A stretch of 58,529 bases of DNA from an uncultured Planctomycetaceae bacterium (GTDB lineage: Bacteria; Planctomycetota; Planctomycetia; Pirellulales; Pirellulaceae), in the NCBI GenBank assembly GCA_903863885.1, contig CAIPEB010000090.1:1-58529 (forward strand), written 5' to 3'. Position 1 is the first letter of the stretch. Every line of letters begins with the position of its first letter. Below are positions 7,103 to 15,076 of this stretch, piece after piece. The position numbers and the translations under genes were made by a program. The notes beneath the pieces are model-generated. The model did no database searches and had not been told where the DNA came from. It was given only the letters and a program-made list of their open reading frames with translations.

Positions 7103-8610
7103 TGCGAATCCAGCGATTCCTGGATGAAGTGATGATGCCGGCACGTCTCGCCGACGCAGCGTCTGGAACTCGCCGCAAGTATCAGACAGTCGTCTCGAAG
7201 TTCAACGAGTACCTCGGGCATGACGCGGGCCTCGATGAACTGTCGGCGGATTCGATCAACGTGTTCCTTGCCTGGTTGGAATCCGAGGGCATGCGGCCTG
7301 AACGCCTGCAAGTGTACCGCACCGTGCTCAGGACGATCGCCAGCGACGCCCACGAGCGAGGACAGCCAACCGGCCCGATGACGGCCACGCAACGCGAGAG
7401 ACGCCGTCAGAAGCTGCAAAGGGCACTCCGCGGACCGAAAGCCAAGATCAAGCGAAGGATCGTCCGGGCTGCCGCGTTGTTCGCCAACGGCCTGACACTC
7501 GAGGAGATCGGCGAGCGGCTGGGAGTCACCGCGCACGCAATCCACAATTGGCGGGGTCGCCATCGCGCCTTCTGGGATTCGGCCTACAACGCAGCGATCA
7601 AAAACACGATTGAAGTGGTCATGCGGAAGGCCGATGGGAATGCAAAGAGTGTTCCGGATGCCGGCTTTTTTGCGCAAACCAATCGTGCGGAAGTGGCGCT
7701 TCAAGCTGCCGGCGAGTCATTGGTAAGACCTCCGGACAATTCCCAATCGTCGAGGACGTTGGCGGAGTTTACCGCTGACTTGTCCGTCGAGCGGAGTTGG
7801 GGAGAAAGCAACCAGAAGAATTACCTGTGTGTGGTGAAACGAATCGAGAAGTGGCACGGACGAACCATGTACGTCACGCAGTTCTCGCGGGACTGGGTGA
7901 ATCGTTTCATCATGGACATGGAGGCGAGCGGATTGTCCGCAGCAACGGTACGCGGAACGAGGGTTCATCTGCTCTCACTGTGGCGTGCAGCCTGTGAAGC
8001 GGAACTGTGCTACGAAGAACCGAAACGCATTCGCAAGGTAAAGCTTCAGATGCCGGCTCCGGAAGCATGGGGGTGTGACGACGTGATTCGCATGCTCGAT
8101 CAGGCCGGAAAGCTAACGAACGAATACCGGTTCAAGGATGGCAAGATTTCGGCGTCAGAGTTCTGGACGGTGGCGGTCCGCGTTCTCTGGGAGACAGGGC
8201 TGCGGATAGGAGACGCAAGAAGGCTTCGCAAAAGCGACATCCGATCGGGAGGTATCATCGTGGTCGTCCAGCACAAGACTGGTCGCGAACACGTTGTCAG
8301 GCTTTCCGGGGGCACGCTAAAAGCCATCAACGCGATGAACGCCAGCGATGACGCGATTCTGCCTTTGAAGTTCAGCCACGAGATGCTACGGCGTGAATTC
8401 AAAGTCCGGATTCTTGATCCCCTTGGCCTAACTGGCTCCCTGAAGAAGATGCGGAAATCGTCGGCCACCAGTGTGGAGCTTCAGCAATTCGGCGCGGGAG
8501 CCCGCCAGTTGGGACACGCACCAGGCAGCAAGATTGCGGCCGTCCACTATCTTGACCCCGCCTTGATCGGCGCCAACTGGCCGATGCCGCAATCCCTGGA
8601 CGTGGAGTGA
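7099..8610 (+). CDS. Tyrosine recombinase 3 with HTH insertion
   Basis: The start overlaps the stop of recombinase 2 (ATGA) after CGAAAGGGGGTG. The 503-residue product has R369 (TGLRIGDA), K393 (QHKTGR), K449 and R452 (LKKMRKSS), H473 (LGHAPG) and Y484 (VHYLDP); Lys is accepted at the 449 position in this family. Core-binding-like domains lie at about residues 3-87 and 219-302. Between them, residues 118-152 form a helix-turn-helix (LTLEEIGERLGVTAHAIHNW), like those of transposases or sigma-like regulators. It ends the operon; a terminator follows 80 nt downstream. The HTH suggests it gives the trio sequence specificity or autoregulation, which is inference. Confidence 0.88.
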   Translation: MMRIQRFLDEVMMPARLADAASGTRRKYQTVVSKFNEYLGHDAGLDELSADSINVFLAWLESEGMRPERLQVYRTVLRTIASDAHERGQPTGPMTATQRERRRQKLQRALRGPKAKIKRRIVRAAALFANGLTLEEIGERLGVTAHAIHNWRGRHRAFWDSAYNAAIKNTIEVVMRKADGNAKSVPDAGFFAQTNRAEVALQAAGESLVRPPDNSQSSRTLAEFTADLSVERSWGESNQKNYLCVVKRIEKWHGRTMYVTQFSRDWVNRFIMDMEASGLSAATVRGTRVHLLSLWRAACEAELCYEEPKRIRKVKLQMPAPEAWGCDDVIRMLDQAGKLTNEYRFKDGKISASEFWTVAVRVLWETGLRIGDARRLRKSDIRSGGIIVVVQHKTGREHVVRLSGGTLKAINAMNASDDAILPLKFSHEMLRREFKVRILDPLGLTGSLKKMRKSSATSVELQQFGAGARQLGHAPGSKIAAVHYLDPALIGANWPMPQSLDVE

Positions 8611-8689
8611 ACCAACGGAAGCGTCCCGTTCCTGCCGCCATCCATAGAACTAGATCGGCGAACGTGGCAACACCTCGAGCGAGACGCGG

Positions 8690-8720
8690 AGCCCGGTGGC
8701 GAAAGCTGCCGGGCTTTTTT
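8690..8720 (+). terminator. Rho-independent terminator after recombinase 3
   Basis: AGCCCGG at 8690-8696 pairs with CCGGGCT at 8709-8715 around a 12-nt loop and is followed by a run of T (to 8720). This is a canonical intrinsic terminator and closes the recombinase operon. Confidence 0.9.
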
Positions 8721-8868
8721 CGTCAGATCGCACAGGATGCGTTTAAACGCACGCAACGCTCTGACGACCCAGATATCGACCTGACTGCTGATCGTGCGTC
8801 AGGCGAAGTCCTGTGCGACGTGTTTCGCCGATTCTTGCCGCGTACAATCGTCGTGGGAGGTTCACCGC

Positions 8869-9099
8869 ATGATTCGATCACGGAAGACCATCAGCAAGCC
8901 GCCGGCATCGCCACGCACGATCTACGACATCCTGCGGCATCCACGAACCGATGCCGAAGAGCACCAGGCCGACGAGCATATCCGGCGTGAGCGTGACCGG
9001 ATTCAAGAGTCGTGGAGCGAACGGGAGCGGGAGAGTCGCGAAGTGCAGTCGGCAGGACCGTGGCGAGCACCGTCGCTTGAGTGGATCGGCGAGCGATGA
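8869..9099 (+). CDS. Small highly charged protein (76 aa)
   Basis: The ATG at 8869 follows GTGGGAGGTTCACCGC, a good ribosome binding site. The 76-residue product has a basic N-terminus (MIRSRKTISKPP) and a long Arg/Glu-rich helix (EHIRRERDRIQESWSERERE). It has no recognised family. It is the last gene before the element's right end and lies beyond the recombinase terminator, so it has its own promoter or none. It could be a small DNA-binding or directionality factor, but nothing in the sequence proves that. Confidence 0.45.
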   Translation: MIRSRKTISKPPASPRTIYDILRHPRTDAEEHQADEHIRRERDRIQESWSERERESREVQSAGPWRAPSLEWIGER

Positions 9100-9140
9100 A
9101 CACAACCCGAAGGCTACTTTTTTTCGAGTGGTCTCTAACG

Positions 9141-9190
9141 GGGGTCAGTGACCCCTCGTAGTGCTTTTTTGTGCTATCTAGTGGGGGTCA
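9141..9190. repeat. Three GGGGTCA repeats near element end (candidate arm-type sites)
   Basis: GGGGTCA at 9141-9147 faces its inverted copy TGACCCC at 9149-9155, and a third direct copy lies at 9184-9190. They are 90-140 bp from the tRNA-Ser break. Clusters of short direct and inverted repeats beside an attachment core are what recombinase arm-binding sites look like. No binding data are available. Confidence 0.4.
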
Positions 9191-9225
9191 AATCCGCATC
9201 AAGCGATGAGTGATGATCTTTTCAG

Positions 9226-9266
9226 AAACATGCGGTTTTCCCGAGTATTTTGCATGTTTTCCGCGG
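9226..9266. repeat. Inverted repeat abutting the tRNA-Ser break
   Basis: AAACATGC at 9226-9233 and GCATGTTT at 9252-9259 are a perfect inverted repeat with an 18-nt spacer. A further small palindromic stretch, CCGCGG, lies at 9261-9266. The repeat is on the element side of the tRNA break and may belong to the attachment site. Confidence 0.45.
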
Positions 9267-9279
9267 ACCAAAGAGCCGC

Positions 9280-9319
9280 GTTTCAAGACTGCCGCCTTAG
9301 ACCACTCGGCCACCCATCC
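9280..9319 (-). tRNA. 5' half of tRNA-Ser(UGA), cut after the anticodon loop
   Basis: Read on the minus strand from 9319, the sequence has a 7-nt acceptor strand GGATGGG, the D-arm pattern GCCGAGTGGTC...AAGGC, the anticodon-stem strand GCAGT and the loop CTTGAAA with anticodon TGA (9283-9285). The expected ACTGC partner strand, variable arm, T-arm and 3' acceptor strand are absent; the sequence continues CGCGGCTC. The break falls after position 38. It is best explained as an integration junction where the element entered the anticodon loop. The missing 3' half should lie at the other end of the element, outside the window. Confidence 0.85.
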
Positions 9320-9725
9320 GTTTTGTGAAGCGTGCACCCTATGCGGATTAAGAAAACAGGGATTCATCCGGACGCCGATGCGCCTCGTACCGATACGTGC
9401 GTGCTTCCCGGAGTTCCCGGTGCTTTAGGTTTACCAAAGGCGAACGCCGGCGCGCAGCCCCCCTCCAATACGGACGAGACGCCCAAATACCACATTCAGG
9501 ACGAACGGCACTCGGCCAACCGTTTTGAACTTCTTTTGGCGGCAGTCTATCGCATCCGGATGCTGGCGCAAAGCATCTCCCTGACACCCGATCGCATCCG
9601 CGTCCCGCGCGTGGTGTTTCTCGTTCACTGCTCCATGTCGATCCGATAATTCCGGCTTGAAGATCCCCTGCCTTATCGCGAAAAATGGCTGCTTCCGTTG
9701 CTCCCTGCCAACCCGAGGTGCATTC
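9320..9725. other. Spacer between tRNA-Ser half and GH32-like gene
   Basis: About 400 bases with no convincing gene on either strand. The part next to 9320 would hold the minus-strand promoter of the former tRNA-Ser gene, and the part up to 9725 the promoter of the GH32-like gene, but I cannot pick out clear -35/-10 boxes. GAGGTG at 9715-9720 is that gene's ribosome binding site. Confidence 0.5.
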
Positions 9726-11255
9726 ATGTCGATCTGCAGACGCCGTGGTACTGAGCCGGTCCCGGGCATTGCATGTGTCTTGTTTCTTCTCTGCCTGGCG
9801 ACCCCGGCGATTGCGGTTGCCGTCGAAGAAGGCGAGATCGCTGCGCCGGCCGGATCGACTGCGAATCCCGGGGCCTCGCAGCAGGCCTCTCCGTCCGCGG
9901 CCTTTGCGGGCGCGCCCAACCCGTTCTTCCTGCCGGAAGGCCGAAAGCTGGGAGATACTTTCCCCTTCTTCAAGGACGGAGTGTGCCACTTGTTCTGCAT
10001 GTGGATGCCGACATTCGGACACTTCACTTCGCGCGACCTGGTTCACTGGGAAAAGCGTCCTCCGACCTCGTTCGGCGGAGCCACCGGTTGCGTCGTGGAA
10101 CATGAGGGCAAGTACTATTTCTTCTACACCGGCGCCCAAAACATCTGCCTGGCGACAAGCACCGACCTGGAACACTGGACTCAGCATTCGGAAAACCCCG
10201 TCCTGAGGGGTGACGACCGCATGTATGCAACCGGCGACTTCCGCGATGCGTTCGTCTTCTTTCACGCGGGCGAGCGGCAATGGTGGATGCTGTTCGGGAC
10301 GCGGCGCGCCGACCGACCGGCCCAGCGGGGCGGCTGCGTTGGACTGGCCAAAAGCCAGGATCTGCTGCGCTGGCAACTCCACACGCCGCTCTGGTCGCCG
10401 GACATCGGGCCGCATGCGGACTGCCCGCAGGTAATCGAGCACAAGGCCCATTGGTATCTGATCTATCTGCAGCGACAGACGCGCTATCGCGTCGCTGACT
10501 CACTCGACGGTCCCTGGCGGCGTCCTCCGATCCGAGACCTGGGTACCAAGTTCAGCGCCGCGGGTTCGCGGCCTGCATTCGACGGCCGGCGCTGGATCAG
10601 CTTTCCATTCCTGCTGGATCTCGAAGGCCAAACGGATCTCGGCCAGTGGGGCTACGGCGGCCCGCTGGCAGTGCCCCGTCAATGGGACTTTCAACCCGAC
10701 GGATCGATCACTCAGCGGCCAGCCGAAGAGATCGTGGCGGCAATGACGGCTCCAACGTCGCGGGAATCGCGCCGCCCGCTCGAAGGCGCCAAGTCACTGG
10801 TTGGTCAGTGGGAACTTCACGATGGTGCAACAGCGCGCAGCCTGAACGCCAGCGGCGGCACGCTTCAACTCGGTGAGTGGCCCGAGAACTTCTACCTCGA
10901 GGCCGATATCACCATCGAAGCCGAAGACGCCGACTTTCACCTGCTGTTCAACGCGAGCGACGACCTGTTGCAGGGCTACCAGTTGGCCATCCGCCCGCGG
11001 CTCGATGTGGCCGACCTGCGCCCGATCTCCCGCTGGGATGTCGACCGGACGCTGGAGTCGGTGCCGTTTGCGATCGAGGCGAATCACCCGACGAAACTGC
11101 GCGTTTTTCGCCACGGCACGATGCTCGACGTGTTCATCGGCGACCGCGCCACGCTGACGCACCGGCTTTACGCGCACCGAGGCGGGCGGGTCTTTCTGGA
11201 GTTTCGAGATGCGACGGGCTGCGTTGCGAATCTGACCGTGCGGCGACTCGAGTAA
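9726..11255 (+). CDS. Secreted GH32-like glycoside hydrolase
   Basis: The start at 9726 is followed by a signal peptide (MSICRRRG..., hydrophobic IACVLFLLCLATPAIA). The 510-residue protein aligns by eye with the GH32 five-bladed propeller: LGDTFPFFKDG holds the nucleophile position D77, GDFRDAFVF the RDP-like D174, and HADCPQVI the ECP box, where the general acid Glu is Asp232. A beta-sandwich-like C-terminal region (about 380-510) follows, as in invertases and levanases. It probably acts on a fructose-containing or related polysaccharide outside the cytoplasm. The Glu-to-Asp change makes substrate and activity uncertain. It is the first chromosomal gene beside the tRNA junction. Confidence 0.75.
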   Translation: MSICRRRGTEPVPGIACVLFLLCLATPAIAVAVEEGEIAAPAGSTANPGASQQASPSAAFAGAPNPFFLPEGRKLGDTFPFFKDGVCHLFCMWMPTFGHFTSRDLVHWEKRPPTSFGGATGCVVEHEGKYYFFYTGAQNICLATSTDLEHWTQHSENPVLRGDDRMYATGDFRDAFVFFHAGERQWWMLFGTRRADRPAQRGGCVGLAKSQDLLRWQLHTPLWSPDIGPHADCPQVIEHKAHWYLIYLQRQTRYRVADSLDGPWRRPPIRDLGTKFSAAGSRPAFDGRRWISFPFLLDLEGQTDLGQWGYGGPLAVPRQWDFQPDGSITQRPAEEIVAAMTAPTSRESRRPLEGAKSLVGQWELHDGATARSLNASGGTLQLGEWPENFYLEADITIEAEDADFHLLFNASDDLLQGYQLAIRPRLDVADLRPISRWDVDRTLESVPFAIEANHPTKLRVFRHGTMLDVFIGDRATLTHRLYAHRGGRVFLEFRDATGCVANLTVRRLE

Positions 11256-11491
11256 CCCGGCAGAAACAAGCAGTGCCTCGCCAAGTCCCGGTTATCCGAG
11301 GTCGCTCAGGCATGGGGCACCCGCGAAGACGCCCTCAACCGGCGTGAAGATCCTGCACGCCCGACCTCTGACACCCCGGACTCGGCAAGGCACTCGATTG
11401 CTGCCGTCAGCTGCCGCGCGACTGCCGGGCAGGGATTCATCCCGCAGTCGCCTGCCGCTGCGATCTGCGAACGGCATCAAGCCAGATCGTC

Positions 11492-12343
11492 TCAGCGACC
11501 CAGCTTGGCGAGATTCTTCAGCGCCCGCTCGCAGTCCAGCAGGGCTTCGGGTCCGTCGCGGCCTTCTTCTTCGATAACGTACTGCTTGGTTCCGCCCGTG
11601 GTTTCAAGGATCTGGAATACCTCTTCCCATTTCACCGTTCCCTCTCCGAACACGAATCCCGGTTTTCCTCCGTAGTCCTTGATGTGAATGCTGGTCGAAC
11701 GTCCGGGGAACTTCTTGAGCATGGCGATCGGGTCGCCGCCGCCCCCGAGGCAATTGCCGATGTCCAGCTGCATGATGACGTCAGGACTCGTGTTCTCGGC
11801 CAGGACTTCCCACGGCGTGGTGCCTTCGACCTTCTTGAAGTCGCCGCCATGACAATGGTAGCCGATCTTCATGCCGTGCGGCTTCAGTTGCTCGGCAAGC
11901 TTGTTAAACAGCTTGGCCGTTTCGCGCAGAGCAGCCAGTGTCTCGGCCTTGTCTGCGGGCAGCGACGCAATGATCAGATACGGCGTCCCGATGGTCTTGT
12001 GGATTTCGACGGTCTTGGCAAACTGATCGCCTTCGAGCGCGGGAAGCCCCATGTGCATGCCGCAGCTTTTCAATCCGCTTTCGTCAAGCAGCTTTCGCCA
12101 GGTGGCAGCATCACGACCGTAGTAACTGTGTGCCAATTCCACGGCCTGGTAACCCATCTTGCCAATGGCCTTCAGGACGGGGGGCAGGTCCTTTTCGCAC
12201 TGTGTCCGGACCGACCACAGTTCCAGCCCGACCGGGATCTTCTTTCCGGCGGCCGCTTCGACTCGCGGCAGCCATGATCCCGCAGCCAGCATGCCCGCCG
12301 CGCCAGCCGTACATCGAAGCAGTTCTCGTCGCGAAAGCGTCAT
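11492..12343 (-). CDS. Tat-exported sugar phosphate isomerase/epimerase-like protein
   Basis: The start at 12343 follows AGAGGAG. The N-terminus (MTLSRRELLRCTAGAAGML) is a Tat signal. The mature part is a xylose-isomerase-like TIM barrel: KIPVGLELWSVR opens strand 1, then GYQAVELAHSYYG, GYHCHGGDF, QLDIGNC and IHIKDY place His, Asp and Glu residues that normally bind a divalent metal, and YVIEEEG supplies a final acidic ligand. Such Tat-exported barrels are common in planctomycetes; their substrates are mostly unknown. About 283 residues, normal for the family. Confidence 0.8.
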   Translation of the reverse strand: MTLSRRELLRCTAGAAGMLAAGSWLPRVEAAAGKKIPVGLELWSVRTQCEKDLPPVLKAIGKMGYQAVELAHSYYGRDAATWRKLLDESGLKSCGMHMGLPALEGDQFAKTVEIHKTIGTPYLIIASLPADKAETLAALRETAKLFNKLAEQLKPHGMKIGYHCHGGDFKKVEGTTPWEVLAENTSPDVIMQLDIGNCLGGGGDPIAMLKKFPGRSTSIHIKDYGGKPGFVFGEGTVKWEEVFQILETTGGTKQYVIEEEGRDGPEALLDCERALKNLAKLGR

Positions 12344-12527
12344 GAATTTCTCCTCTCTTGGAAGGTGTAGCAATGTCGCTCACTAGTCCCGCGATTGTAG
12401 TCGCCGCAACCGCACGGGTACACCTCGCGATATCGATCGCCGAAGCACCGGAAGCCCAACGCTGCCGCCGAGCAACATCTCGGCGCTGCGTTATGGCGGG
12501 TACGCTGAAAGCGACGCGAGAATTGCG

Positions 12528-13580
12528 TCATCCGCCAAGCATGGCGGTACCATGTGAGACGACGCCGGGCGGACGGCGACAGAGTACGAATGTCGTGCAC
12601 TTGGAAAGGTCTTTGAGTCGATCCGCGCCGACGTACGCACACGCGCTGCGGATCCCGCCGGAGATCTCCTGGATCGTCGCAGCCACAGGACCTCTCCACG
12701 GGACGGTCGTTTCGCGCCCTTCCGCCGCCCGGTAGTTCTTCAATCCGCCAGCGTATTTTTCCATCGCGGTTGCGCTCGACATGCCGTAGAACTTCATGGC
12801 GACGCGCCGCCCGTCGCGCTCGATCCACTCCCCCTCGCATTCATCGTGGCCGGCCAGCATGCCGCCCAGCATCACGTAGTCCGCGCCGGCCGCGAGAGCT
12901 TTTACGACGTCGCCCGGCGTGCGGCACCCCCCGTCCGCGCACACATGGCCGCGCAGCCCGTGTGCGGCATCCGCGCACTCGATGATCGCGGACAGTTGCG
13001 GATAGCCCACAGCCGTCTTGACTCGAGTCGTGCAGACACTGCCGGGGCCGATACCGATCTTCACGATATCCGCCGCTCCGGTGATCAGCAGCTCCTGGAC
13101 CATTTCCGGCGTGGCCACGTTACCGGCCATGATGGTCAGTTCGGGAAACTCTTCCCGAACCCGCTGGACCCACTGCACGAAATATTTCGTGTAGCCGTTG
13201 GCCGCGTCAATGCAGACGTGCTTCAGGCGGACCCTGCGATGCACGGCCCGGAGTTTCTCCAACTCGGAATCCTGAATACCCAGCGTGAAAAAGACGCTCT
13301 GCCGGAGTTCCTCGCTTCGAAAGAAGTCCAAGAGTGATTCTTCGGAGTAGTACTTGTGCAGGCATGTCATCATCTCCGGGTGAAGCGCGCGGGCCATCGA
13401 CAGCGTGCCGACCGTATCCATGTTCGAGGCGATGATCGGAATGCCGCCCCAGGTCTGGCCGCTGTTGAGAAACTCGTAGTCCCGCCGCAAGACAACGGCC
13501 GCCCGGCTGGGAGACTCCGAACGCTTCGGCCGGATCAGTACGTCGTCGAAATCCAGTTTGAGTTCGTAGTCGATTCGCAT
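12528..13580 (-). CDS. guaC: GMP reductase
   Basis: The 350-residue product matches GMP reductase in length and sequence: it begins MRIDYELKLDFDDVLIRPKR, has the catalytic-Cys loop GIGPGSVCTTRVKTAVGYPQ, the phosphate-binding DGGCRTPGD and LGGMLAGHDE. It lacks CBS domains, which separates it from typical IMP dehydrogenase. It converts GMP to IMP with NADPH and returns guanine nucleotides to the adenine branch. Start at 13580 gives the family's usual N-terminus. It stands alone between two isomerase-like genes on the same strand. Confidence 0.92.
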   Translation of the reverse strand: MRIDYELKLDFDDVLIRPKRSESPSRAAVVLRRDYEFLNSGQTWGGIPIIASNMDTVGTLSMARALHPEMMTCLHKYYSEESLLDFFRSEELRQSVFFTLGIQDSELEKLRAVHRRVRLKHVCIDAANGYTKYFVQWVQRVREEFPELTIMAGNVATPEMVQELLITGAADIVKIGIGPGSVCTTRVKTAVGYPQLSAIIECADAAHGLRGHVCADGGCRTPGDVVKALAAGADYVMLGGMLAGHDECEGEWIERDGRRVAMKFYGMSSATAMEKYAGGLKNYRAAEGRETTVPWRGPVAATIQEISGGIRSACAYVGADRLKDLSKCTTFVLCRRPPGVVSHGTAMLGG

Positions 13581-13674
13581 GGCAGCTTCGCCTGAAGGCC
13601 GACGGGATACGCACAGCGGAGGAACGCCGCCCCGATTCTAGCCTGAGGTCAGCCCATGCGGTATCGCGCCGCGG

Positions 13675-14562
13675 TCAGCCCGCGATCAACTGGTTCATTC
13701 GAGCCAGGCTCGCGCGAGCCGTCGCGTCCAGATTGACTTCGCCCCCGCCACCTCGCAACGGGGAACACATCTCGTACGCGACGCAACCGTCGAAACCACC
13801 GTCGCGTAAACCGCGAAAGAAGGCCGGAAGATCCAGGAAGCCCTCGCCCAGAGGAACGGCTCGCACCATGGCTCCCAGCGAACGGTAGTTCACGAGCCCA
13901 GGCTGGTAGGCATACCGCGGCAGACGCACGTAGTCGGCCAAGGTGGTCTGCACCATGTACGGCGCAACCCGCCTGGCTGCCGAATACAGATCCTCACCCT
14001 GCAGCGCAACGGCCCATGGATCAAACATGGCGCGGCAATTCGGATGCCCCACATCGCTGAGCAACTCGAGATATGCGTCCACGCCGACGCCCACGTCATG
14101 GTGGTTCTGGATTCCAATGACTACCCCGAATTCACCGGCCAGACCGGCACACTCGCGGATCGCCCGCACGCAAGCCTCCCAGTCGCGCTGGTAGGCATCG
14201 ACCTGCGTCGTATATCCCGTGAATATGCGCACCTGTCGGGCGCCCAGCCTGCGGCCCATTTCGGCCAACCGGCGGACGTAGCCGATTTGGATTTCAATCG
14301 CCGGTGTCTCCGTTCCGGCCCCCAGCGTGAAATCGGTATAGCCCGCTATCGTCGCGACCTCGATTCCCAGCCGGTCCGCCAATTGCCGCAGTTCCTCCAA
14401 TTCACGCTCCCCGAAATCCAACGGCGACAAGTGCGGCCGCTTGGCCATCAACTCGACCGCCGGGAAGCCGAGTTCCTTGGCCTTTACCAGAAACCCGGGC
14501 AGGTCCAAAGCGTGCTGCCCCCAGAGCCCCGCATAGCTGACGGAAAACAGTACAGGCACCAC
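13675..14562 (-). CDS. Sugar phosphate isomerase/epimerase-like TIM barrel
   Basis: From the likely GTG start at 14562 the product is about 295 residues, beginning VVPVLFSVSYAGLWGQ. It has xylose-isomerase-like barrel features: GFPAVELMAKRPHLS, GVVIGIQNHHDV, CRAMFDPWAV, and CVAYEMCSPLRGGG, with Glu, His and Asp at positions that usually bind metal. It has no signal peptide, so it acts in the cytoplasm. The frame stays open further upstream, but that would overlap the YqgE-like gene, and GAGGGAG lies before the GTG. Substrate unknown. Confidence 0.7.
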   Translation of the reverse strand: MVPVLFSVSYAGLWGQHALDLPGFLVKAKELGFPAVELMAKRPHLSPLDFGERELEELRQLADRLGIEVATIAGYTDFTLGAGTETPAIEIQIGYVRRLAEMGRRLGARQVRIFTGYTTQVDAYQRDWEACVRAIRECAGLAGEFGVVIGIQNHHDVGVGVDAYLELLSDVGHPNCRAMFDPWAVALQGEDLYSAARRVAPYMVQTTLADYVRLPRYAYQPGLVNYRSLGAMVRAVPLGEGFLDLPAFFRGLRDGGFDGCVAYEMCSPLRGGGGEVNLDATARASLARMNQLIAG

Positions 14563-14629
14563 GGCAGTCAGGCTCCCTCGCTCGAGGCACGTTCTCAGGG
14601 AAGGTGGTGAAACGGGAACTGAACCAGAG

Positions 14630-15076
14630 TCAATTGAGTATCGAGTCGTCGGGCAGTTCGCGGACATGCAGCGCATCGCAGAGCACGGAACGCCCGATGC
14701 CGCGAACCAGATCGAGCCAGAGATCGCCATGGTCAGCCAGGGCGCATTGGAAGGTCGAAGGGCCCCGCATCCAGAAGCCGATGCGCAGTTCCCGATCCAA
14801 TTGCTTCGGCCCCCAGGCCACCGCCGTCAGCGATAGGGGCGCAAAGTTCTGCAGCAACCGCCCGGAATCGAGGGCCTCCGGCGTCACAACCGCATGCCGG
14901 AGCAACTGCAAGGTCTGCCGCAGATTGCCGTCCAGCAACAACCCCAATGCTCCTTTGTCATTGTGCTGGAGAATGTAAACCACCTGCTGATCGTACGGAG
15001 TTCCATGCAGGTGCGGCGAACTCACCAGAACCGCGTGCGTAGCTCTCCGAGCGTCGCTTTGTTCTCGAGTTGCCAT
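14630..15076 (-). CDS. YqgE/AlgH (DUF179) family protein
   Basis: The 148-residue product has the family opening after a short leader (THAVLVSSPHLHGTPYDQQVVYILQHNDKG), then GALGLLLDGN. E. coli YqgE is about 187 residues, so this one is shorter at the C-terminus, where the usual closing segment is replaced by a short tail. The function of YqgE/AlgH is poorly defined. The gene lies just upstream of the TIM-barrel gene on the same strand, probably in one transcript. Confidence 0.65.
   Translation of the reverse strand: MATREQSDARRATHAVLVSSPHLHGTPYDQQVVYILQHNDKGALGLLLDGNLRQTLQLLRHAVVTPEALDSGRLLQNFAPLSLTAVAWGPKQLDRELRIGFWMRGPSTFQCALADHGDLWLDLVRGIGRSVLCDALHVRELPDDSILN

Larger units (their letters stand above)
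1..9280. mobile_element. Integrated element with recombinase trio, right end in tRNA-Ser
   Basis: This stretch holds three tandem tyrosine recombinases, several small genes without recognisable families, folded leader sequences, and at its right edge a tRNA-Ser gene cut after the anticodon loop. Beyond that edge the genes are ordinary metabolic ones. The left end is outside the window. No conjugation, plasmid replication or phage structural genes are visible here, so the class (RIT-like element, integrative element or remnant) is open. The exact right boundary is inferred from the tRNA break at 9280/9281; no second copy of the junction is available to confirm it. Confidence 0.7.

Noticed and set aside
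9226-9319. Group I intron in the tRNA-Ser anticodon loop
   Set aside because: No conserved group I core sequences are visible downstream and no 3' exon follows; the recombinases beside it make integration the simpler reading. Not fully excluded.
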